From: Amia ocellicauda
Lineage: Eukaryota > Chordata > Actinopteri > Amiiformes > Amiidae
Assembly: GCF_036373705.1 (NCBI RefSeq)
Contig: NC_089858.1
Location: 33,816,249-33,880,248, forward strand
DNA length: 64,000 bases
Direction: 5' to 3'
Shown here: one piece after another, positions 55,779 through 64,000 of the stretch
Position numbering within the stretch: the first letter of the stretch is position 1
Layout of the letters: each line of letters begins with the position of its first letter
Notes under the pieces: generated by a model
What the model saw: only the letters and a program-made list of their open reading frames with translations
What the model was told of the DNA's origin: nothing
The model's database searches: none
Program-made: the position numbers and the translations under genes

Positions 55779-56199
55779 CTTGGCCAATTGGTCTTTCAAA
55801 GTTCAATTAAGACACTACCATACCATCTGATTCAGCGTGATATGGACTGGTACGTATTTTCAAAATGCCTAGCATATTGCAGAGATCTCTCACTCTCAAG
55901 TCAGATTTGCTCATAGCAAAAGAGTTCATTTTCTTTGGAACCTGGGGAACAGGTGTGAGACGATCCAGTACAATGGGTGAACACTGTACTCCAATTTCAC
56001 AGGTTGTTGGTGGTGTCACCGGAGCTGAAAGTGTTTTAAAGTAGTTAAGGTTGTCAGATGGAGTGCTGAATGGTGACTGAACACTATTCCCTTGCTGTGA
56101 ACAGGGGATCTCAGGAGAAATGGATTCTCTCATTGGCCATCTCAATAGAGCATCTGCATTTGTGTGTTTGCTCCCTTCTCTATATTCCATGATAAAGTC

Positions 56200-57323
56200 G
56201 TAGACATCAAGTTCCAGAGCCCACCTTGCTCTTCCACTGTCCAATGGAAGCTTGCACAGGCTTGATGGGACTGCCACTGCTTAAAGTGTCGTATGGACCA
56301 TTCGATCACAAAAAGTTCCTTATCATATGTTGACCACTGTTTGTCAGCATTGGTAAAGACGTGGCTGGCTTAAGAAATCACTTTCTCTCTGCTGTTCTGA
56401 ATTTGACCTAGGACAACATCAACTGCCTGTTGTGAGGTATCACAATGCAGAAAGAAAGGTTTGTTGAAATCAGGGAATGTCACCACAGGTGGTTCGGATA
56501 GAGCTTCCTTCCTTGAGGTATTGAAAGGCTTCTTCAGCTTCATCATCCCAGTGGAGGGCACACCTTTTTGAGTAAATTTGTGAAGAGGGGCTGCTATTCG
56601 AGACTTTGAGGAATCTCCTATAATAGGAGCAAAGCCCAACAAAGGCTCTGACATCAGTTGGTGATGATGGTGGTGGCCGGTGCTGAACACAAACCACATC
56701 CCTAGGATCTGGCTGTTGTCTCTGCGCAGATATCACGTGGCCTAGAACGGTGACATGGTCTTAAGCAAAGGTACACTTTAATGGTTTAAGTTTCATGACT
56801 GCTGCTCTAAATCATCAGATGATGGACCATTTCCATGAGGCGTTGAAATGTGTGTTCTCCTTGTCTTCCGATGCCATAGGAACGTGCCAATAACCGCTGG
56901 ACAAATGAACTGTGCTAAACAGGCATGTTCCTCCCAATGCTCCCAGTGTGTCATTTAACCAAGGTAGGGGATGGGAATCTCGGATTGTTGCCATGTTCAC
57001 TTTTCTGTAGTCAATGCAGAAACGGTAAGTCCCATCTTTTTTTTTTACCATTACTACTGGGGAGGACCACGGGCTGTGGCTGGGTTCAATGAGAACATCC
57101 TCCAGAAGCTGACTGACCTCCTTCTCAATCTCAACTTGAAGGACAGGTGATGTCCTGTAGGCTGGTTGACGAATAGTAGTGTTCCCAGTCCGAATGTGGT
57201 GTTCTGTGAAAGTAGTGTGTCCATAGTCCTACTGTGCTTGCTGAAGATGTTGCTGAAAGTGCTGAGCAGATGCTGAAGTTGTGCTTTCTGCTCCAGAGAA
57301 ATGTTGCATTTGCTGAGATCCAC
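56200..57323 (-). pseudogene. Gypsy reverse transcriptase and RNase H
   Basis: VKKKDGTYRFCIDYRKVN and LPWLNDTLGALGG mark the fingers and palm of the polymerase; the YxDD section is deleted or decayed. RRFLKVSN, HWDDEAEEAFQYLK and FFLHCDTSQQAV mark the connection and RNase H. Confidence 0.75.
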
Positions 57324-58233
57324 ATCTGGTTGTGAATTTGGTTGTTTGGCCTAAGTGTGTGTATGCATTTCAATAACAGAAACACCACTGTTGGGAGTTG
57401 ACACTGAATACACTTCACCAGCCTGTGTTCATCCAGACAGGTGTATTTTCTCAGAGGTAGGGTTCATGACTCTGACAGTGGTGAGACCAGCATCAATGGT
57501 GCTGAGAGTCCTGGCAATAATAAGACCTGAGGACAAGCCAATAGATGGTTCAAGATGTCCAGTTAACCTGGAATAGGAGCAAAGACGTTGGAGGGTCGAA
57601 GTGTGACTGCAACATTTATTTCAGAAAGCGCATTAACTGTAACATCCGAGAGGCATTATACAAAGCAACACTGAGGGGTAAGTTAGTAGGATTTTAGAAG
57701 AGGTACTGTACTATTGAGAATCCTCTATGAGCATCAATGACAACATGGTAAATTTGCAGAAAATCCCATTCCAGCAGTAGATGTAGATGTGGGTTGTGAA
57801 CACCATGAACGGTGTGTTGTATGGTGTCCCTGGCAAGCCGTAGAAAGATTTTTAATGTGCCCAGTGTGTTCAAGTAGTCCCTTGTCACTGACTTGGCTGT
57901 TACATAATGTTTATTAAATATCAGTGGCCTGCCCTTCAATGCAGGAATAGACATACACAGCTACTCACTGATAAGTGAAATTTCATATCCAGTATCCAGA
58001 AATGCAGAAGTTTCTGAGTTTTCAAGGATGACGTGCACATATGCTGTTGCTACCCCTGGATCTGTGACCGCAGATTGCAATGTTGATGGCACTGAAATGC
58101 TGGGGGCCTTGAAATCATTGTTAGTTGGCACATGGCCCATAGTACCAACTAATGGTTGTTTCCCTGAAAATCAGACTGTGTAGGGACAAAGCGCACACCT
58201 ACATGACATGGAAGTCTGTGATTGGGGTCTCTG

Positions 58234-59032
58234 TCAAGTTGGTAAGGACTGGCATCCCTCTGTGAATGTTGCACATGGGTGGGCCTCCCCGGGCTGTAGG
58301 ATCGAGAATCTTGTGGAATAGGGGTTGAATGGCTTGGACAGGTGGAGGAGGGGGTGAGTATCTCTGTTCAGTGCAGACTCCATGCCAAGATGATCCTGGA
58401 GATCGATGTTGGGTGTAGGAAAAATGGCATTCTGGAGTTGGTGTATCGTCTTACGTAGTAATCTGATGGTGAGGATGGTTCGAGGTCGCCCCCTATGTTC
58501 CTTATGTACATAGCTGTCTTCTGGTGAGTATGATCTAGATGGACTTGTAAAAGTATGTTTCATTATTTCATGCTCATCCTGCAAGTGTTTTACATCAGTT
58601 CTCAATGCTTTTACATCAGCTATAAGTCCCTCAATTATCTTAATGAGGTGATCCTCACTTGAAACAGTGGGTGCAGGCACTGAGGATGTGGATTGCACAT
58701 GACTCACAGATGAAGCTGGTATTGCAGCATGAGACTGAGTTATGATGGCACTGAGAGAACTAAGTTTAATAGCTTATTGTGCTCTTTCCCATTGACTAGC
58801 AATAACAATTGCTTCCTCCAAGGTGGTTGCACCATTCCCATGTTGCTTGTAAAATGGGGACAAGGCCAGGCACAAAATGGCAAATTCTCTCAATTTTCAT
58901 TGCAGCGTCACCATATTCAGGAAAAGCTTCCTGTACTAGACAGGTAATTTTAGCCGCATATACCTCTAAAGCTTCTTTAGGGAGTTTAGGCCTGGCATTC
59001 ACAAAGCTTTGAAAGAGGGTCAGGTATTGCAC
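58234..59032 (-). pseudogene. Gypsy gag fragments
   Basis: Two minus-strand frames, 59032-58796 and 58707-58234. They are in the gag position of the element; no zinc knuckle was found. Confidence 0.45.
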
Positions 59033-59949
59033 AATGTCTACCTCACCTGTCTACAGTCTTTCATGTGATTGAAAAACCACACACATTGTATAGCATTACA
59101 AGTGTCTTCTTACAACTGTAATCAGATTGAGTGGACACAGAGAGCGATTACAACACAAATAAACACTTGTTTCACTGATTTGTTTGGACTGTGCAGTGTA
59201 CAGGTTTAGAAAAAAAAGCACTTTTATGTTATTTATACCAATCATTTTAATGCTTTATGTTCATATTTCCATTTACATACCCTACTCCATTTTTATTAGT
59301 TATCTTTCAAGTCACAAGCACTGCCCAAGGGGGATGTCACTCTATCAAAGCTGCCATTGGCCCCTGTGCTCGTCACTCAGAACAGGTCCCTTCCCACTTC
59401 CTATTCTATAAAATGTGAGCACAGGTTCATCCTCTTTTGCCATTTTGCTGGAACTGAGAACATGAGCTATCACTTCATAGTGTTGTTCACCACCATTTTC
59501 ACTACACATCATCTCTGACTTGTGTGTGTTTAGTTATTTTTATAGCTAATCCCGATTCTGTCCCGTTTGCACACCGGAGGTCCGGATATGCTTTCGGTTT
59601 CAGTTTCGTTCACAAGAAGAGCTTTTTCAAAATAATAGTCATGTTTATATAGTGCTATATATATTCCGGCTGCTTGCTTTGTTGGTTTTTGTCCACAGGG
59701 CTTTTTCCTCCACAGCAGGAACGCTAGCAGCAGCAGTAAAATCTGAGACCCGGCTGCCCGGCCTGAGCCTTGGTGCTTCTCCGCCAGCTTCCACCGCATC
59801 ACCGCATCACCCAGTGTTCCCTTGAAACCCCGGAACATTTGGTGTGGTTAAGCCTACTGGCCTGTGCGGCACTTGTATCCAGCACCTGGTGTTTGGTATA
59901 CACAGTGTTCAGTCCGGCAAACACTGACCGGCACCCCACTGCACATTTC

Positions 59950-60033
59950 CCTGGTCATGCACGTGTGTCGCCCTGGATAAGAGCGTCGGCTAAATGACAA
60001 AAATAATAATTATAATAATAATAATAATAATGA
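59950..60033 (+). mobile_element. SINE tail with (AAT)n
   Basis: CGCCCTGGATAAGAGCGTC then GGCTAAATGAC followed by AAT repeats is the tail of a fish SINE. It sits inside the DIRS element. Confidence 0.6.
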
Positions 60034-60269
60034 GCTTCTCTTGCCCCCGCCATTGCGCCGCTTGTGGCTGACACACCTTGCCCACCTGGTGTGGGGAGGT
60101 CCTCTGCCCCATCTGTCTGTGCACCGATAGCGGGCGAGATTTGGCCACGACTTCGGCGGACCCGGAGGTCTGGAACATGGGCCGACAGTGGAGACTCGAG
60201 ATGTGGGGGAGTCAGGGTCTGGGCTGTTGTTTGCTGCTGGTCCATCCTGCTATTCAGAGCAAGGACGTC

Positions 60270-61045
60270 CTCATCTCGCTCTCTGTCCATGGAGCCAGTC
60301 CTCCATGCCTATGAGGGCCAAGCGTTCGAGTTTGCTTTTCCCACGTTTGGCCTGTTGCTAGCCCCACGCACTTTTTCCAAGTGCATGGACATTGTGTTCG
60401 GCCCCTTGCGTTACCAGGGGTTCCATGTATTCAGTTGTCTCTATACACATGTGTCTCTCCCTCTTCTGACTGAGAGTTCGCGTCAGGGTGTCCCCTTGCC
60501 AGAGGCTGCTGGGCCTCCTAGCGGTAGCATCACAGACCTTCCCCCTCGGCCTCCTCCGATTGAGGACGCTGCAGCGGAGGTTAAAGTCTTTACAGATGCA
60601 TCCTCGCCGTGATTATGCACGCTGAATCACATTCAATCTGGCATGCTGGAAGGTGCTCCGTTGGTGGCGGAGCCCTCACAATTTGACCCTCGGTGAGCCC
60701 ATGGGGCCAGTCTACCACCGAGCAGTTATGACGACAGACGCCTCCAAGCAGGGTTGTGGAGCAGTCTGCAACGGACGTGGAGTCCGAGGCAGGTGGACGG
60801 AGCCCCTATGGGCCCTCCATATCAACGTCCTGGAGCTACAGGCCGTACTCCTTGGACTGTCTCATTTCCTGACGGTCCTGCGGGACAGACATGTGCTGGT
60901 TCGGACGGACAACACAGCGGTGGTCGCCTATATCAATAGGCAAGGAGGTCTCCGGTCACGCAGACTGGCCTGTCCAACACAGTGGCAGACCTCCTCTCTT
61001 GGGGAGGCCCCCCAGTCTGGGAATGGCGCCTCCACCCGCTTGTGA
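60270..61045 (+). pseudogene. DIRS reverse transcriptase remnant and RNase H
   Basis: FPTFGLLLAPRTFSKCMDIV at about 60340-60400 is a polymerase palm segment before the catalytic YxDD, which is missing. The RNase H follows at 60653-61045 (TTDASKQGCGAVCNGRGVRG, LELQAVLLGL, VRTDNTAVVAYINRQGG), with the acidic active-site residues present. Confidence 0.75.
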
Positions 61046-61449
61046 TACAGCAACTGTGGAGCCAGTTCAGCAGGGCAGACATGGATCTCTTTGCCTCAGC
61101 AGAGTCCACACACTGCCCACTATGGTTCTCCGTCCAAGACCGCTCAGGAACCTTAGGAATCGACACGCTAGCCCACACTTGGCCTTTACACTCCTTTACG
61201 GGTTCTTACCATTCCCCCTTCTCCTGGTGGTCCTGGAGAAGGTCAGGAGAGAACGAGCGACAGTTCTGCTGATAGCCCCACAGTGGCCTCACAGATTCTG
61301 TTTTGTAGACCTGATCACCCTCCTCCATGGAGAGCCTTGGCAGCTCCCAGTGAGACCAGACTTGTTGTCCCAGGTGCAGGGCACGCTTTGGCACCCCAAT
61401 CCTGCCTTCCTCCAGCTCTGGGCCTGGTCTCTGAGCAGGAGCGACTGAT

Positions 61450-62573
61450 TGCCTGGGGTCTGTCAGATATGGTAGTAGCCACTATTCTGTCGGCGAGAGC
61501 TCCCTCTATGCAGTATTCCTACCGCTGGCGAACGTTTAGCACCTGGTGCCAAGACGGCGGTCAAGACCCAATTAATTGCCCCATTTGGGACATATTACAA
61601 TTTCTACAGGAGCTGTTGGACCAGGGCCAAGTCCACGCCCACGCTCAAAGTGTATCTGGCGGCCATCTCCGCATGTTATGTCCGGATTGATGGTGAACCC
61701 CCTGGGTCTCATTTCTTGGCTGTGCAGTTTCTGAAGGGAGTTCGGCTCGACGGCTGCAGCCTCCTCTCACCCCTTCACTGCCTGCATGGTGCCTTGATGT
61801 AGTGCTGAACACAATTTCCCAAGCCCCATTTGAGCCACTGAACTCAGCTGAGCTGACCCGTGAGCGAGTTACATGCCCTGTCCGTACACCCATCGTGTGT
61901 CTGTTTTGCGGGAGATGGCACCAGGGTCAAGCTACGGGCTAACCCTGCATTCCTCCCGAAAGTGCTGTGTCCGTTCCACATCAACAGGCCTATTGAGTTG
62001 ATGGTTTTTCATCCTCCTCCCTTTGCTTCAGAGCAAGAGAGTCGGCTTCACCTACTTTGCCCTGTGTGGGTCCTCAGGTGCTATTTGGAACGCATTGAGG
62101 ACATTCGGCGCTCAGACCAATTGTTTGTGTGTTATGGAGTGCGGACACAGGGCCAGGCGCTTTCAAAGCAGCACCTCTCGCATTGGATTGTAGACACCAT
62201 TACCATTACCTCATCATGTGCCCTTTTTCAAAGCACCCCCTTGGCCGACATTTGTGCGGTTGCTGCCTCGCCGCTTTGTCCGGTTCTACAGGTTGGACAT
62301 GATGGGACCAATCCTTTCCATTGGGAACATGGTGTTGGCTGCAGTCAAGCTCCAGTAGCCTACAGGCTCTGGCTTCTGATTTCCTCCCAGTCTGCCCCTG
62401 TTAAGTTCATTCTGATGGAGCTATTGAACCATTTCTTTCCCTTCCACTGGACTTGGACTATGCCTTCCAGTCGAGCACTCACGCAAGCTGCTCCTGGACT
62501 TGCTGACTTGTGTTCCCAGGGTCTGTCATGCGGCCTACAGGTACGTTGCCTTATGAGGCCTCCCTGTATATAG
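61450..62573 (+). pseudogene. DIRS tyrosine recombinase
   Basis: The N-terminal core-binding region (YSYRWRTFSTWCQDGGQDP) is at 61510; after a frame change the catalytic region is at 61860-62573 with NRPIELMVFHPPPFASEQES and LSKQHLSHWIVDTI. Frame breaks make it inactive. Confidence 0.7.
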
Positions 62574-63604
62574 TTTGTTCATTATTACATTGTGTTGCGG
62601 TGGTGCATGTGTCTGTCCTGTACCCCGTTATATATAGCATGTGTAGACAGCAGGACTATTGCTCCGTTCTAGCTTGTGTAGACTGGAACTCACTGACGCT
62701 GTTCCCAGCTGATGGTGCTCAAGCTGTCCTTGCTGCCTCACTGTGTACATAGTTCCTTGGTCAGCAGGTCTGTGGCCCACTCTGGCTGTGTGCCATAGGG
62801 CAAGAGACCACTGCTGCTGCCCTCAGCGGTAAGCACTTGAGCTGGTCTAATCAGCAGGTGTCAACTGCTCCTGTGTTACGCGGGTGGCACATGAGTTGGT
62901 TCCTGCGCCCCATGGTGCATATAGTTAGTTTGTATGATATTTAAGTTGTAAGCACAGTGGAGCTCTCCACTCTGTACTGTTAAGTTGAGTCGGATGCTCC
63001 TGTGCTGTGCAGAGGCAGCATGAATGTTCCTGTTGCCACACGATATATAGCCAGCCTTGCTATTGTGAGTGGAGGGCGTTAGAGTTGACCTCTGTAGCCC
63101 GGCTTTGGGTTTGCTGATTACAGGGTTGCAAGGTTGCGTGGGAGTACTGCTCCTGGCAAAAGAGGACGAACCTGCACTGACGTCATGTTTTATAGAACAG
63201 GAAGTGGGAAGGGACCTGTTCTGAGTGACTGGGGCCAATGGCAGCTTTGATAGAGTGACGTTTTCAATCAGGTTCCTACGGGAGAGCCCCCTTGGGCAGT
63301 GCTTCCTTTTTCAGATAACTGGGGTTGCATTTGCAACCTATCATTTTTGGTTTTGGCTCTTGTAGGTAGTTTGAAATATTGGCGATTCTAGTGTTCTAGT
63401 GTATAATCGCCAGTCACTATAATTAAACAAATTATAATCTGCTCAATTAAATGAAGAAAATATTGACCGTTGATCAATTATTTAGTTGATTAACTGACCA
63501 GATTAATCAATTATTCGAGGCAGCCCTAATGTATATTATAGTGGGTTCTGGTATGTAGTTTTGGTTTCCATTTAATTATTTCTGTCCATATTTTTCTTCC
63601 CCAG

Positions 63605-63877
63605 GTCAGTTTCCTCAGCGTGTTATCATCTGGGTTGCTGCTGGAGAACTACTCAGTCTGATGGCAACAGCACTTCTGAGTTTCCTGTATTTCAAACCCA
63701 GTGCGTTGGTCTTTATAACACCTATAATTTTACATACATTTTACTTTTAATTTAAATGGGTAAATCATCTTTATTTAAAGCAACACAAAACAGTATTCTC
63801 TGTCTTGTGTAAAAATATGTATCCAAATGATTGATCTGTTTCTCTATTCCAGAGAGAAATGCCTGTGACAGTGAAAG
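63605..63877 (+). CDS. transmembrane and first tail exon of F or a further receptor gene
   Basis: Exon 63605-63700 (96 nt) encodes QFPQRVIIWVAAGELLSL and MATALLSFLYFKP with the membrane glutamate. Exon 63853-63877 (25 nt, RNACDSER) is the first tail exon. Both have good splice sites and the same phases as in A, B and C. The gene runs out of the window. It is the only membrane exon downstream of F. Confidence 0.75.
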
Positions 63878-64000
63878 GTGAGGAATCGTTGGGACTAAAG
63901 CATTGACTGTTAAAATCACTCCTAATGTATTGGCTGTTAAAGTCACTCCTACTCAACAAGGTTAAACACATGATTCCTCTACACATTCACAAGAGTGAGA

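Larger units (their letters stand above)
54120..59050 (-). mobile_element. degraded Ty3/Gypsy retrotransposon
   Basis: Minus-strand order is gag (59032-58234), protease region (57954-57694), reverse transcriptase (57323-56815), RNase H (56736-56200) and integrase (55880-54738), then a C-terminal piece to 54218. Many stops and frame breaks. LTRs could not be defined, so both borders are approximate. A Tc1 element is nested in the integrase part. Confidence 0.8.
59293..63340 (+). mobile_element. DIRS-like retrotransposon, 4 kb
   Basis: Inverted terminal repeats of about 150 bases: 59320-59445 is the reverse complement of 63155-63305 (CACTCTATCAAAGCTGCCAT left, its complement right). In order it keeps a reverse transcriptase piece, RNase H and a tyrosine recombinase, each broken. 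The combination of inverted ends, RNase H and recombinase identifies DIRS. It lies in the intron before the final membrane exon. Confidence 0.85.

Overview
The window looks like genomic DNA of a ray-finned fish, probably not human-like or bacterial: it has spliced genes with GT-AG introns, many microsatellites, several Tc1/mariner families, non-autonomous hAT elements, DIRS and Ty3/Gypsy retrotransposons, an old LTR retroelement and fish-type SINE tails. I cannot name the species.

The host content is one gene cluster, all on the + strand: a tandem array of immunoglobulin-superfamily membrane receptors. Each gene starts with a short signal-peptide exon, then a tiny second signal exon (36 nt in genes A, B and C; 30 nt in D and E; 24 nt in F), then one Ig domain per exon, short Thr/Ser/acidic stalk exons, one transmembrane exon and several small cytoplasmic exons. 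All ectodomain exons are phase 1-1. The split signal peptide with a 36-nt exon is the layout known from leukocyte receptor complex genes (KIR/LILR type), and the Ig domains carry a C-strand HFYTD-type motif in place of the usual Trp, plus two extra cysteines. I treat them as an LRC/FcR-like leukocyte receptor family, labelled A to H here.

Layout: 1-2200 repeats and a DIRS remnant; A 2573-6221 (tail not found); Tc1 and LTR retroelement 6657-12651; C 13721-18974 (complete); D 20026-24849 (ITIM-like tail, one damaged splice site); a hAT insertion and a LINE 25576-28557; H 28600-29019 (gutted relic); B 30479-35355 (complete, 336 codons); hAT and MITE 35844-38013; last exon of a C-like gene 38411; E 39396-45124 (pseudogene); F 46383-52370 (frameshifted); 48280-63340 almost entirely transposable elements; 63605-63877 the transmembrane and first tail exon of F or a further gene running off the window.

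The order A-C-D-H is repeated as B-C'-E-F, so the cluster is a tandem duplication of a four-gene unit of about 28 kb. The two units have decayed in a complementary way: A, C and D persist in the first, B and F in the second. Two kinds of membrane module are seen: one with a glutamate inside the membrane segment (A, B, C and the last gene) and one without a charge (D), whose last exon encodes a VxYxxL motif. This suggests paired signalling types, but it is inference from sequence alone. No tRNA, rRNA or CRISPR was seen.
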